A DNA stretch of 64,000 nt from CALMKX01 sp036274895 (GCA_036274895.1 DASUEU010000037.1:186001-250000), one strand, 5' to 3'; counted from the stretch's first letter, positions 23,996 to 32,885 are shown. Program-made: numbers and translations. Notes: generated by a model from the sequence alone, not told the origin.

Positions 23996-24463
23996 ATGAG
24001 TGACCTCCACCAGCGAATTGCCGCCAGCTTCGCGGCGCAGGGCCTGATGGCGACGATCGGCGCGGAGCTCGTCCTGGTGGCGGACGGCGAGGTGCAGATC
24101 AAACTCCCCTTCTCCGAGCACCTTTCGCAGCAGCACGGCTTCGTTCACGCCGGGGCGATCACGAGCATCGCCGACAGTGCCTGTGGCTATGCAGCGTTGA
24201 GCAAGGCGCCGCCTGAGTGCGACGTTGTTACCGCTGAGTTCAAGATCAACCTCTTGCGGCCCGCACTCGGGGCCTACTTCCTGGCTATCGGAAAGGTCCA
24301 GAGCTCGGGGAAGCTGCTCACGGTCTGCACCGGCGAAGTCCGAGCGTTCTCTGGAACTGGATCCGACCACAAGGTGGTGGCCCTCATGCAGGCCACGATC
24401 GTCAACGTTCGTGACGACGCCCAAGAACCCGCCTCAGCGGGAGCTTCAGGCGGCAGTCAGTAG
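23996..24463 (+). CDS. PaaI-family hotdog thioesterase
   Basis: 155 residues, hotdog fold. QQHGFVHAGAITSIADSACGYAA is the family's HGG-like catalytic helix (acyl-CoA binding, with Asp as the acidic residue), and VTAEFKINLLRPALG is the following strand. These enzymes hydrolyse acyl-CoA thioesters, often aromatic or short-chain. The start ATG 23996 gives MSDLHQRIAASFAAQG. No linked catabolic genes, consistent with an independent cassette. Confidence 0.85.
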   Translation: MSDLHQRIAASFAAQGLMATIGAELVLVADGEVQIKLPFSEHLSQQHGFVHAGAITSIADSACGYAALSKAPPECDVVTAEFKINLLRPALGAYFLAIGKVQSSGKLLTVCTGEVRAFSGTGSDHKVVALMQATIVNVRDDAQEPASAGASGGSQ

Positions 24464-24507
24464 GTCAAAACTCGCCGGTCCTTGGAGAGACAGGAGGAGA
24501 CCACCAC

Positions 24508-24870
24508 ATGGAAGCCCCGGAAAACGCCGTTCACTACCTGGAAATCGTAACCCCCGACGTCGATGCGGCTCGCCTGCTCTACTCCACGGCCTATGGCTGG
24601 CGCTTCGAGCCCGCGGTTGCTGAGCTTGGCAATGCGGTCGTGGCGCCGATCCCTGGAGGTTCCCTGTGCGGCATCCGTGCACCTCTCCATGAGTTGGAGA
24701 CACCCGTTGTCCGCACGTACATCCGAGTCTCCAACCTCGAGACGGCCACCCGGGAGGCAGAGCGATTGGGCGCGAAGATCCTGCTCGAATCCATGGAGCT
24801 GGCGGGCTGGGGCAAGATCTCGATCTATGAGTTGGGCGGCATCCAGCAGGGCTTGTGGCAGGTGCCTTGA
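24508..24870 (+). CDS. VOC (glyoxalase/bleomycin-resistance) family protein
   Basis: 120 residues with the beta-alpha-beta-beta-beta pattern: VHYLEIVTPDVDAARLLYSTAYGWRFE at the start and RTYIRVSNLETATREAERLGAKIL in the second half. Metal ligands are not fully evident. Shine-Dalgarno GGAGGAGA lies ~8 bases upstream. One of four VOC genes in the array, all different from each other; VOC genes are frequent integron cargo. Substrate unknown. Confidence 0.8.
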   Translation: MEAPENAVHYLEIVTPDVDAARLLYSTAYGWRFEPAVAELGNAVVAPIPGGSLCGIRAPLHELETPVVRTYIRVSNLETATREAERLGAKILLESMELAGWGKISIYELGGIQQGLWQVP

Positions 24871-24888
24871 GATGCTGCCGTCTAGGGC

Positions 24889-25473
24889 GTGGATCTCGTC
24901 GCGGTGAGCACCGACGGCGGCACGACGTGGGCGAAGCATGCGGCGCCTGGTCAGCGCGAGTGGACCTTCCCGCTGCGGGACGAGGAGTCCCTGCCGCGAT
25001 GGGTGGAGCCCGTGGCGTGGGACGCTCGAGGTGACCTGTACTCCCTCTGGTCGAACGAGGAGGGACTCTGGCTGGCGCGCTCCGAGGACCGTGGTGCGAA
25101 GTGGACCAGCTGGCGCGTGGTCGCGGGCGGTGAGCCAATGTACTTCCCGTATCTGGCGGCACGCGGGGCCGGCGAGCTGGCGGCGACGTGGTTTTCCGGC
25201 CCGATGGCGACGCTCTCCGCGCACGTGGCACGCTTCGACGTCGGGGGCGACGACGCCCCCCCGCGCGTGATCGAGGCGCCGCCGTTTCAGCCGGATAGCT
25301 GGCGCTTCGGCGACCCGTCGCACGCGGGTCCCCGCACGCGCGGCACAGCAGGCGAATACCTGCCGGTGGCCTTCCTCGCCAGTGGAGGGCTGGCCGTGGT
25401 CAGCCCCATTCAGAACGAGGGCGCCGGTCGCTTCGGGTTTTCCTGGTGGAGAGTTGTCGCCTCGGGGGGCTGA
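24889..25473 (+). pseudogene. C-terminal part of a BNR-repeat (sialidase-fold) protein
   Basis: About 195 codons beginning abruptly within a BNR/Asp-box unit (VAVSTDGGTTWAKHAAPG, S-x-D-G-G-x-T-W) with a second one after it (ARSEDRGAKWTSWRVV). No start region or signal peptide is present. It continues to a normal-looking end. The fold is a beta-propeller seen in sialidases and photosystem-assembly-like proteins. Probably a truncated copy left by recombination, although translation from GTG 24889 is conceivable. Confidence 0.6.
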
Positions 25474-25564
25474 GCCCTTGGTGTAGAGTCCCTGGAGCGC
25501 CAAGAGCGATACCCGTCCTGCCAGTACAGTCCACCAGGCTGCCATTCCTGGAAAGGAGCTCTCC

Positions 25565-26053
25565 GTGCCGCGACTCTTCATGGCCTCTTTGGTGTGCTGC
25601 CTCGGTGGATTCACGATGGGGCTGACGATGGCCCCCGCAACCGTACGCGAGTCAGGAGATGAATCGATGCGACTTGGTAACTTCTCGGTGAGTCTCGCCG
25701 TCAAGGACATCGGCCGGTCACGCGAGTTCTATGAGAAGCTCGGCTTCCGCGTGATTCTCGGAGACCAGAAACAGAATTGGCTCATCCTCCAGAACGACAC
25801 GGCCACCATCGGACTGTTCCAGGGGATGTTCGACAAGAACATCATGACGTTCAATCCTGGCTGGGACCGGTCCAGCAACACGTTGCCGGACTTCGACGAC
25901 GTTCGGGACATCCAGCGCAAGCTCAAGGAGCGTGGTCTCACGTTGACATCGGAGGCGGATGCTTCCACGACGGGCCCCGCCAGTCTGATGGTGCTCGATC
26001 CCGATGGCAACCCGATCCTGATCGACCAGCACGTGCCGAAGCCTCAGAAATGA
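25565..26053 (+). CDS. VOC family protein (lactoylglutathione lyase-like)
   Basis: 162 residues from GTG 25565, with AAAGGAGC 6 bases upstream. The N-terminal ~30 residues (ASLVCCLGGFTMGLTMAP) look like a signal or membrane segment. The VOC domain starts at MRLGNFSVSLAVKDIGRSREFYEKLGFRVI and ends MVLDPDGNPILIDQH. An alternative start at the internal ATG 25667 would give a cytoplasmic single-domain VOC protein, the commoner form. A TAGAGT hexamer at 25484 may be its promoter. Confidence 0.75.
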   Translation: MPRLFMASLVCCLGGFTMGLTMAPATVRESGDESMRLGNFSVSLAVKDIGRSREFYEKLGFRVILGDQKQNWLILQNDTATIGLFQGMFDKNIMTFNPGWDRSSNTLPDFDDVRDIQRKLKERGLTLTSEADASTTGPASLMVLDPDGNPILIDQHVPKPQK

Positions 26054-26141
26054 ATGCCACTTCTGCGCTCCGGTACCAGACTCACGTGGAGTGGTTTCCG
26101 AGCCGCACCGCTGATCGAGCCTTCAAGGTCGAAGTGCTACG

Positions 26142-26735
26142 ATGACCAACCCTGATCCGCGCGTGACGATTCACATGGCAGCGAGCCTCGACGGCTTCAT
26201 CGCTCGAAAGGACGGGCGCGTTGACTGGCTCGAGACCTCGGACGAGTTCGAGGGCGGGGCCACCCTGGACCCCGGCTTCGTCGAGGCCTTCCTCGAGACC
26301 ATCGACTGCTACGTCATGGGGTCGCGAACCTATGAGACCGCGCTTGGCTTCGAAGCGCAGGGGTTCGGGTGGCCGTACGGGGACAAGCCCACCTTCGTCC
26401 TCACCACACGCGATCTCCCGCGGACCCGGGATACCGTGGAGCTCCACTCGGGCGATCTCGCGCAGTTCGTCAACGAGCACCTGCGGCCCAGGTTTCGTAC
26501 CATCTGGTTCGTCGGTGGCGGTGCGGTCTCCGGCGAGTGTCTTCGGCTCGGGTTGGCCGACGAGGTTCGCTATTCGATCCTGCCGATCTTGATCGGTGAG
26601 GGCATCCCGTTCTTCGAGAAGCTCGACCGAGACGTCGCCCTCCATCTGGCAGAGGTCAAGGCTTACAAGAGCGGCATGGTGGAGCTTCGTTACGAGGTGC
26701 GAGGACATCGCAACGAGGTACGAAACACCACTTGA
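26142..26735 (+). CDS. Dihydrofolate-reductase-family protein (RibD C-terminal type)
   Basis: 197 residues. MAASLDGFIARKDGRVDWL is the family's N-terminal substrate/NADPH motif, YVMGSRTYETALGF and IWFVGGGAVSGECLRLGLADEVRYSILPILIGEG the nucleotide-binding and C-terminal hallmarks. It is an NADPH-dependent reductase by fold; true DHFR activity is unlikely. A separate stump of the same family is at 21326-21514, but the two sequences are not copies of each other. Confidence 0.85.
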   Translation: MTNPDPRVTIHMAASLDGFIARKDGRVDWLETSDEFEGGATLDPGFVEAFLETIDCYVMGSRTYETALGFEAQGFGWPYGDKPTFVLTTRDLPRTRDTVELHSGDLAQFVNEHLRPRFRTIWFVGGGAVSGECLRLGLADEVRYSILPILIGEGIPFFEKLDRDVALHLAEVKAYKSGMVELRYEVRGHRNEVRNTT

Positions 26736-26844
26736 CCTCAGGATGAAGCGGATGGAGCTACGGCGCCCGGTCCGCGGTGGCGGCGATGGATCCTCAGTTC
26801 GAGCGCACTGCGGGCAAGAATGACCGAACGCGGAGGAGTGAATC

Positions 26845-27231
26845 GTGACCAAGAAGTCAGTCTGGGCAGTCATCGCCGGCGTGCTGGTCGTCCTCGTCGT
26901 CACCACATTGGTCGACCTCGTGCTCCACGCAGCCGGCATCTACCCGCCGAAGGGCCAGCCGCTCACGGATGCGCTCGCGCTGCTGGCGACTTCCTATCGC
27001 ATCGTCATCGGCGTCGCCGCCGCCTGGCTCACCGCCCGGCTCGCTCCCGCCAAGCCCATGAAGCACGCCCTGATCCTGGGCCTGGTGGGCGTGGTCTTGG
27101 GCCTCGTGGGGCTCGTGATGACGTGGAACATGGGGCTCGGCCCCAGGTGGTACCCCATGGCGCTGGTCGTGCTAGCGATGCCGCAATCCTGGGCCGGCGG
27201 CAAGCTCTACGAGCTCCGGTCTGGCAAGTAG
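26845..27231 (+). CDS. Four-TM membrane protein of unknown function
   Basis: 128 residues from GTG 26845, with CGGAGGAG 7 bases upstream. Four hydrophobic segments: VWAVIAGVLVVLVVTTLVDLVL, a second around IVIGVAAAWLTARLA, HALILGLVGVVLGLVGLVM and WYPMALVVLAMPQSWAGGKL. The resemblance is to small uncharacterised integral-membrane proteins found in accessory regions. No charged catalytic motif. Standalone gene. Confidence 0.75.
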   Translation: MTKKSVWAVIAGVLVVLVVTTLVDLVLHAAGIYPPKGQPLTDALALLATSYRIVIGVAAAWLTARLAPAKPMKHALILGLVGVVLGLVGLVMTWNMGLGPRWYPMALVVLAMPQSWAGGKLYELRSGK

Positions 27232-27396
27232 CGACCCTCGGGGGGCCGATGACCTGCCTCCTACCTCTGTTGCTGATCGTGGCGGGATGGGCCGACGCTC
27301 GAGCCTGATGATGGCTGCCCTCGCGCTCGCACCACGAACGAGCTGTCACGGCGGCGAGAGTCGCGCTCGTTCCGTCGCGGAAGGAGCGCTCTGCAA

Positions 27397-27684
27397 ATGA
27401 CCGATGCCGAGGCTGAGAACGTGCTGGAACGCATCCAGAAAGGCGGCGAGGTGTTCCTGCGGTCGAAGCTGGGCGATGTCGCTCACCTCGAGCTGACCAT
27501 TTACAGGGATTCAAACAAGGAAGGTCATTTCGTCGCCTATGATGACACGGTTTATGCGCAGTCCTCCGAGGAAGAGCCCTTCCTACGCCACTTCTACCAG
27601 GGCACTCGCGAGGAGATCAAGAGGCTCCTCCAATGGCTCGACTACGGGGACGTCCTGGCTGCCTTCGTCAAGAAGAGGGGCTGA
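27397..27684 (+). CDS. Small hypothetical protein
   Basis: 95 residues, acidic, no signal peptide or membrane segment. Predicted to be an alpha/beta protein, with ENVLERIQKGGEVFLRSKLG, then HLELTIYRDSNKEGHFVAYDDTVYA and a C-terminal helix REEIKRLLQWLDYGDVLAAF. No family recognised. Good codon structure and GGAAGGAGC upstream of the ATG support it as a real gene. Confidence 0.65.
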   Translation: MTDAEAENVLERIQKGGEVFLRSKLGDVAHLELTIYRDSNKEGHFVAYDDTVYAQSSEEEPFLRHFYQGTREEIKRLLQWLDYGDVLAAFVKKRG

Positions 27685-28329
27685 GCACCTTCACCTCAGG
27701 CGCCCTGTCGCCTTTGCGCCAAGCGCTTCTACGGCACCGGGGCCGTCGTCTATGGTCAAGGGAGACTTGCGCAAGCCGGCGCAGCGCTGAGCTGCAACGG
27801 GCCTCCGCCCCGCATCCCGCACCGCCTCCCCGGCGCGAGACCGGCACGCGAGATCCTGCCTCCCGCGCACCCTCCGTCCAGCACCGGAGGTGCTGCCCCA
27901 TGATCCCGACCATCCTCGCTCGGCCCGCAGCTCGGGCCCCAGGAAGCCTCTATGCGCCCGGAGGTGCGCAGTGCTAAAATCGCTCCACCGTGCAACTGCT
28001 AAGCAGCAGGAATCAGATCCGGCAGGCTCGGCACGCCCGCTGGCCAGGCACCCGCGATCCGGCGAGCGAGGCTCAGACCAGGACCCGCTCCCTGCGCCGC
28101 TCCACCAGCGCTCGATTCAAACTCCATAGAACTGCGCCAGCAGCCCGCGGCTTCGTCCAACACACGTCTTTCCAAAACCCGAGCGTTTCCGGGCAGCCTC
28201 TGATGGCCTCCGGGGCGATCTGCCTTCCCCAGCCACGCGCGGACTTCGGAAAGACGCTTACTGGTTCGGCGGCTCCCTACGCTAGGGCAGTGATACAAGG
28301 ATTCAAGGCCAAAACGTGAAGCGTGCACC
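27685..28329. repeat. Intergenic stretch with repeat B (copy 2)
   Basis: Bases ~27695-27865 align with 16390-16560 (see copy 1). The remaining ~460 bases hold no convincing gene on either strand; the short ORFs there lack codon bias and ribosome-binding sites. Confidence 0.5.
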
Positions 28330-28779
28330 ATGGGCCTGTTGAGCCGATTGAAGAGGAAGATTCTGGGCCTCATTGCCGGTGAGTGGGTCTGCCCCAATTG
28401 CCTTTATGACGGAGCTCCAGAGAGGGATTATCAACGCGGCGTCTTTCCTCGTTGTCCACGTTGTCGAAAACCTATGATTCAAGGATCGAAGGAGACATTC
28501 GAAAAACTGGCGACCGACGCCAGGACTGCAGACACCTGCCTGAAGGCGAAGCGATTGGAAGAGCTACTAGAAGAGTACCCAGATGAAGAGGAGATCCCAT
28601 ACAGCGAAGTGATTAGAGCCGCAGGGCCCGAAATCGCTGCCATGACCAACCCGCACCTAGACATGACAGAAGAGGAGCTAGTCGAGAGGGTCAAGGCTGA
28701 CCCAAACTTCAAACATCTGACGGAGGCGGAGAGGGCTCACGCGCTGGACCTACCTCGGCCAATGTTGAAAAAGAAATAG
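28330..28779 (+). CDS. Cassette-borne zinc-ribbon protein of unknown function
   Basis: 149 residues. After a basic helix (MGLLSRLKRKILGLI) there is a CPNC...CPRC zinc ribbon (residues ~20-45), then a long acidic region (LEELLEEYPDEEEIPYSEV) and a Lys-rich end. No catalytic motif. The stop is 31 bases before a clear attC site, so this is the cargo of a cassette. Its base composition is more AT-rich than the flanks, suggesting a foreign origin. Confidence 0.7.
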   Translation: MGLLSRLKRKILGLIAGEWVCPNCLYDGAPERDYQRGVFPRCPRCRKPMIQGSKETFEKLATDARTADTCLKAKRLEELLEEYPDEEEIPYSEVIRAAGPEIAAMTNPHLDMTEEELVERVKADPNFKHLTEAERAHALDLPRPMLKKK

Positions 28780-28810
28780 CAAGTTCTATGTGGTCTAGAG
28801 TTGGGGGTAC

Positions 28811-28870
28811 GCCGAACCCACTGCTGAAGCGGAGGCCTGACGGCACCGCTTAGCAGCCACAACGTTAGGC
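28811..28870 (+). repeat. attC site 3
   Basis: 60 bases, the classic short length. 5' core GCCGAAC (one base from RYYYAAC) and 3' core GTTAGGC (perfect GTTRRRY). The inner arms are CTGCTGAAGCGG and CCGCTTAGCAG, which pair fully except for one extrahelical G. Confidence 0.85.
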
Positions 28871-29014
28871 GACTGCCGGGGAGTCCTAGATGGTGTTTCT
28901 GGTGGGGAAGGGTCAACCGTCGCAGGCAAACGCGCCGAGAGGCTGCGCCCGCAGACAGCTAGCGCTGGCTCGACGGGCACGGCAATCATTAGACCAAGGC
29001 ACTGGAGGCAGATC

Positions 29015-29335
29015 ATGAAGAAGAGCAGGAGAGGTTTGTGGTTCCTCGCGTTTGCTTCCGTCCTGGCCATCTTGCCGACGACTTCACTGGCGATTCCCTT
29101 CCCGTGCAGTTGTTCCTTCTGTAGCTGGAACACCTATGGCGCCTGCAACGACCTTGTGATTGGGGGCTACACATTCTGCAACCTCTGGTACCCGGCAAAC
29201 TGTCAAGCCGCTGTGCTCCTTGTTGATCCTGATGAGGGCCAGCTCAAGTCTTCACGGGCGGTGACAGATCCGGCTAGCGCTCCTCCGCATAGCTTCGACC
29301 CTCGCCTCGTCCGAGAGGAGAACGTGTGCCAGTGA
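29015..29335 (+). CDS. Small exported cysteine-rich protein
   Basis: 106 residues. A signal peptide (FLAFASVLAILPTTSLA, cleavage near residue 27) is followed at once by a Cys-rich block, PCSCSFCSWNTYGACNDLV and then CNLWYPANC: six cysteines in ~30 residues (about 31-62). The C-terminal half is hydrophilic and has one Cys near the end. The layout resembles small disulfide-rich secreted peptides; a role such as toxin, adhesin or signal is possible but unsupported. It follows attC site 3 by 144 bases. Confidence 0.6.
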   Translation: MKKSRRGLWFLAFASVLAILPTTSLAIPFPCSCSFCSWNTYGACNDLVIGGYTFCNLWYPANCQAAVLLVDPDEGQLKSSRAVTDPASAPPHSFDPRLVREENVCQ

Positions 29336-29479
29336 GAGCGCTACATGTTGCGATCGCCCGTGCCGCTCTTCGGCCAACAAGGCGCTGCACCGGCCGGCTA
29401 ACGCCGCCGGTTGGCTTTGAGCGTTCTCACGCGCACTGCCACAGAACCTATGCCCAGTAGATCCAAGTCCAGGAAGCAC

Positions 29480-29932
29480 ATGACGCTCAAACGAATGGAC
29501 AACGTCCTCATTGTCGTCGACGAACTCGAGGCCGCGAAGGCGTTCTTCATCGAACTGGGCCTCAAGCTCGAGGGCGAAACGACGGTCGAAGGTCCGTTGG
29601 TCGGGCGGCTCATCGGACTCGAGGATGTCCGGGCCACCCTCGCGATGATGCGGACTCCCGACGGGCAGGGCATTGAGCTGGACAAGTTCCACACGCCCAA
29701 GGCCATCAGGTTTGGGCCTGTGGACGCACCGGTGAACACGCTGGGCATCCGTCGCGTCATGTTCGCGGTCGATGACATCGACGCTCTCGTTGCCCACATG
29801 CTCACCCACGGAGCCGAGCTCATCGGCGAGATGCAGTATGAGGATACGTATCGCCTAGCTTACATACGCGGTCCCGAGGGTATCATTGTCGCGCTTGCCG
29901 AGCAGCTCGGCGGAGGCATGCGTGGCGTATGA
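29480..29932 (+). CDS. VOC family protein
   Basis: 150 residues from ATG 29480, with AGGAAG upstream (ATG 29450 would add 10 residues). Two VOC half-modules: TLKRMDNVLIVVDELEAAKAFFIELGLKLEG and IRRVMFAVDDIDALVAHMLTHGAEL, ending YIRGPEGIIVALAEQL, where Glu and His are likely metal ligands. The substrate is unknown. A possible degenerate attC lies between this gene and the preceding one (about 29380-29430). Confidence 0.8.
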   Translation: MTLKRMDNVLIVVDELEAAKAFFIELGLKLEGETTVEGPLVGRLIGLEDVRATLAMMRTPDGQGIELDKFHTPKAIRFGPVDAPVNTLGIRRVMFAVDDIDALVAHMLTHGAELIGEMQYEDTYRLAYIRGPEGIIVALAEQLGGGMRGV

Positions 29933-29956
29933 CGTTGGCCGACGGGAGCTACCCGC

Positions 29957-30367
29957 GTGTCAAAGCCGAACTACTCAGGGCGTTGGCGATTCTGTGCGGA
30001 AGCCAGCACCCTGCAAATCGCGATCCCGGATGCCGTCGTCTTCGCGATCGAACACCGCGAGCCCTCTTTCCACCTGGAGAGGACGCTGACATTCGGTGGC
30101 CTAAGCAACACCTTCGCACTCGATCTGACGGTTGGCACCGAGCGTGAGCCGCTCATCCGCGGCGACGCTACTCTCTACCCGTCGCTGCGGTGGGAAGGGG
30201 ACCAGCTTGTGTTCCGCACGCGGATCGTGCAAGGGGACGATGAGTCGACGAATGTGGTGCGATACGCCCTCGAGGAGGAGGGCACGGTTCTGGTTGCCGA
30301 GGAGAGTTTCCGTGGACCGAAGCAAAACTATTCCAACCGATGGGTCTTCAGAGCGGACGTCCCGTGA
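29957..30367 (+). CDS. Hypothetical protein, lipocalin-like
   Basis: 136 residues from GTG 29957. Reads SKPNYSGRWRF, then alternating strands (EPSFHLERTLTFGG; FALDLTVGTEREPLIRGDATLYPSLRWEGDQLVFRTRI; GTVLVAEESFRGPKQNYSNRWVF). The opening SG-x-W and the ladder of beta strands suggest a small lipocalin/FABP-like barrel, but this is fold-level guesswork. No signal peptide. 24 bases after the VOC gene. Confidence 0.6.
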   Translation: MSKPNYSGRWRFCAEASTLQIAIPDAVVFAIEHREPSFHLERTLTFGGLSNTFALDLTVGTEREPLIRGDATLYPSLRWEGDQLVFRTRIVQGDDESTNVVRYALEEEGTVLVAEESFRGPKQNYSNRWVFRADVP

Positions 30368-30409
30368 CAGGCAGCGCAGAAGGGTCCCCTGCTCGAGAAG
30401 CCGTCCACC

Positions 30410-31267
30410 ATGCCGCCCCCCAGATCGCTCATCCGGGCCCACCCCCAGCTGACCTATTTCGCCCTGGTGTTCGCCCTCTCCTGGGGCGGTGTCCTCTGGG
30501 TGGTCGGTCCGGGTGGGTTCCCGGGCGCGGAGGAGGAGTTCGGCAGGCTGCTCCCGCTCGTGGTCTTGGCGATGCTGGCCGGGCCGAGCGTGGCGGGCGT
30601 GCTGATGACCGGCCTGGTCCACGGCCGGGCGGGCCTTCAGGAGCTGCGCGCGCGGCTCTTGCTGTGGCGGGTGGGGGCTCGGTGGTGGGCGGTGGCACTG
30701 CTCGCCGCCCCGCTCGTGGTCGCCGGGACCCTCTTCGCGCTGTCGCTGGCCTCCCAGGTGTTCCTCCCCGGGATCGTCACCACGGAGGAGCCGGCCTCGC
30801 ACTTGCTGCTCGGGATGGTGACGGGCCTGGCGGCGGGCCTCTTCGAGGAGCTGGGCTGGACGGGGTTCGCCGTGCCCGGGCTGCGGCGCCGTTTCGGTGT
30901 CCTCGCCACCGGCCTGCTGGTCGGCCTGCCGTGGGGAGCGTGGCACCTGCTGGTGACTTGGTGGGGCAGCAGCAGCACCCTGGGCGCGCTGCCGCTGGCG
31001 GTCTACCTGCCGGCGCTGGCGTTCTCGTTCTTGCCGCCTTACCGGGTGCTGATGGTGTGGGTGTACGACCGGACCGGAGGGAGCCTACTCGTGGCGATGG
31101 CGATGCACGCGAGCCTCACCGCCAGCGTGCGGATCTTCGACCCCCTGGCGATCGCCGGGCTGCCTCTGGTGACCTACAACCTGGTCCTCGGCGGCGTGTT
31201 GTGGGGGGTCGTGGGCGGGATCGGTTTGGTCCGTCGGGGTCTGGGGTCGCCAGTCCAGCAGGACTAG
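30410..31267 (+). CDS. CPBP-family intramembrane glutamic protease
   Basis: 285 residues, about seven or eight membrane segments. Motif 1 is FEELGWTGFAVPGL (catalytic Glu pair) and motif 2 is GLPWGAWHLLVTWW (His), with a final AMHASLTAS (motif 3). CPBP (Abi/Rce1-type) proteins are often linked to bacteriocin immunity or CAAX-like processing. No bacteriocin gene is adjacent. Shine-Dalgarno is not obvious; start ATG 30410 gives MPPPRSLIRAHPQL. Confidence 0.85.
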   Translation: MPPPRSLIRAHPQLTYFALVFALSWGGVLWVVGPGGFPGAEEEFGRLLPLVVLAMLAGPSVAGVLMTGLVHGRAGLQELRARLLLWRVGARWWAVALLAAPLVVAGTLFALSLASQVFLPGIVTTEEPASHLLLGMVTGLAAGLFEELGWTGFAVPGLRRRFGVLATGLLVGLPWGAWHLLVTWWGSSSTLGALPLAVYLPALAFSFLPPYRVLMVWVYDRTGGSLLVAMAMHASLTASVRIFDPLAIAGLPLVTYNLVLGGVLWGVVGGIGLVRRGLGSPVQQD

Positions 31268-31433
31268 GCCAAGTTGGTTCTTGAGAAGTGGACCAACTTG
31301 GGGACGGGAGGGCACAGCGACGGGACTAGGTCGCCACAGAGTGGCCTTCTGCTCAACCGGCAGCCGAGGCGGGGGTAGAGCGCGCTCACCAGTGCGCCTG
31401 GCCCCGACCTCGCGTGGCAGGCCAAGCGCCGAG

Positions 31434-31603
31434 CCGTTGTCGCTCTCTCTGCTTGAGGAGTTGATGTAGAATCCCCCAAACCACAGATGCAGCAAGAGGT
31501 TGCCAGGTTCCACCATGGAGAGACCCAAGCTGCTAACCGCCACCGGCCGGGCACCCTCGCTACCTGTGGCCGGTAGCGGCGAACTGAGAGGCGCTGGTAG
31601 GGG
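31434..31603 (+). repeat. Repeat A (copy 2): promoter-like box plus decayed attC
   Basis: Aligns with 16739-16899: TAGAAT (31467-31472), CCCCCAAACCACAGATGCAGC, then TGCTAAC (31531-31537), GGCGAACTGAGAGGC, and GGTAGGG where copy 1 has GTTAGAA. The 3' core is lost, so the site is probably inactive. It ends 30 bases before the next gene, the same geometry as copy 1. The rest of 31268-31633 shows nothing else. Confidence 0.5.
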
Positions 31604-31633
31604 CGGCTTGACCCCAAGCCACGACCTGAGGTC

Positions 31634-32719
31634 ATGAGTCTCGGGATCAAACCTCCCTTCGAAGCGCTGACTCAAGGAGACCTCGGCGGACTCTCCGTCG
31701 ACCTTCTCTTTACTCGCTATAGACAGGATCTCATGGCTCTGGCAGCTCGATTTGCGCGTTCTTCGCGTAGCGCTCTCGAGCCGGCAGAGCTCTTGTCCAT
31801 GATGTATCTCCGTATTAAGTCGGCCAATCCTGGCGACGTGAGTAGGATCCGGAACGTTCCTGCCTATTGCTCATCGGTACTTCACAACCTAGTGTCCGAT
31901 GAATTCCGCGCTCAGCACTCTGGCAAGCACAGCGCCGACAAAAGGATTTCCATCGATGAGTTGGACCTTAGCGACCTCGGCTTAGAATCTCAAGCGACAG
32001 AAAACAGACTTCATCTCGAGAAGGCACTTCTCAATCTGTACGAGGAGAATTCGCACCTTTCGAAGGCAATTACACTCCGCTACCTCTACAACTTCAATCT
32101 TGCCAAGGTCGCGGAGAATTTGAAAGAGTCGCCTTCGAAAGCGGAACGTTCGTTAAGGCAAGCCAGACGCCGACTGAGAAGCCTGCTTCAGACCGAGCGT
32201 GAGCTCCAGTCGCAGATATCTCCTCCGCCGTCTCCTACCACAGAACTGCTCCAGGCACCGCCAGAGCTGTACCGACTTGAACTGGTGGACGCTGCACTGA
32301 TTGCACGACTGGCCAAGGAGCCTGAACTTCTCCGGACACTGAACTGGAGGGCTTTCGAGCACCTCTTGTCAAAGATTTTGGAAGAGCTGGAGTACGAGGT
32401 GGAGCTTACTCGGTCTACCAGGGACGGTGGTGTCGACATCTTTGCCCTCCGGCGAAGCGGGCCGTTCGGGCCGCACAGGTATCTGCTTCAGGCAAAACGA
32501 TGGTCGAAGGCCGTGGGCGTCGAACCAGTGAGAGAGCTACTCTTCCTCCACCAGCATCACCGCGTAACAAAGTCGTGCCTGGCTACCACTTCTCGCTTCA
32601 CGGGCGGGGCCTGGGAGTTGGCCCGAGAGTACCAGTGGGCCCTTGAGCTCCGGGACTACGAAGGATTGCTTGAGTGGATCAAACTCTGTGTGCAGCCACA
32701 TTCCGAACTCATCGCTTGA
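31634..32719 (+). CDS. ECF-sigma-factor domain fused to an Mrr-type restriction endonuclease domain
   Basis: 361 residues. Residues ~20-180 look like an ECF sigma factor of the type common in Acidobacteriota: a region-2-like helix (SALEPAELLSMMYLRIKS, PAYCSSVLHNLVSDEFRAQHSG) and a region-4-like HTH (AITLRYLYNFNLAKVAENLKESPSKAERSLRQARRRL). After a Ser/Pro linker, residues ~235-350 look like an Mrr nuclease: WRAFEHLLSKILEELEYEVE, the D-x-G-V-D site in STRDGGVDIFALRR, and LLQAKRWSK (Q-x-K). Nuclease catalytic residues look intact. Possible roles are DNA cleavage under a promoter-like recognition domain, or regulated self-expression. No homologous architecture is known to me. Confidence 0.75.
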   Translation: MSLGIKPPFEALTQGDLGGLSVDLLFTRYRQDLMALAARFARSSRSALEPAELLSMMYLRIKSANPGDVSRIRNVPAYCSSVLHNLVSDEFRAQHSGKHSADKRISIDELDLSDLGLESQATENRLHLEKALLNLYEENSHLSKAITLRYLYNFNLAKVAENLKESPSKAERSLRQARRRLRSLLQTERELQSQISPPPSPTTELLQAPPELYRLELVDAALIARLAKEPELLRTLNWRAFEHLLSKILEELEYEVELTRSTRDGGVDIFALRRSGPFGPHRYLLQAKRWSKAVGVEPVRELLFLHQHHRVTKSCLATTSRFTGGAWELAREYQWALELRDYEGLLEWIKLCVQPHSELIA

Positions 32720-32885
32720 GCCGGTCCACAACTGTCTTCACCACCCGCGCTGAGCCTGGCGGTGAGGAGATGCTCGTTCTTCCGCTGGACAAGAGTCCAG
32801 ATCAGGGTTGAGAAGCCAGGCCCTTCTCCTCCTTCACCTTCTGAAGCCGCCGAGGGCCGGGCTTCTACCTCCAGACATCGCAGGG

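Noticed and set aside
29380..29430. Fourth strong attC after the cysteine-rich peptide gene
   Set aside because: GGCTAAC and a GCCGCCGGTTGGC arm are present, but I could not pair two full core boxes, so it is not listed as a site.
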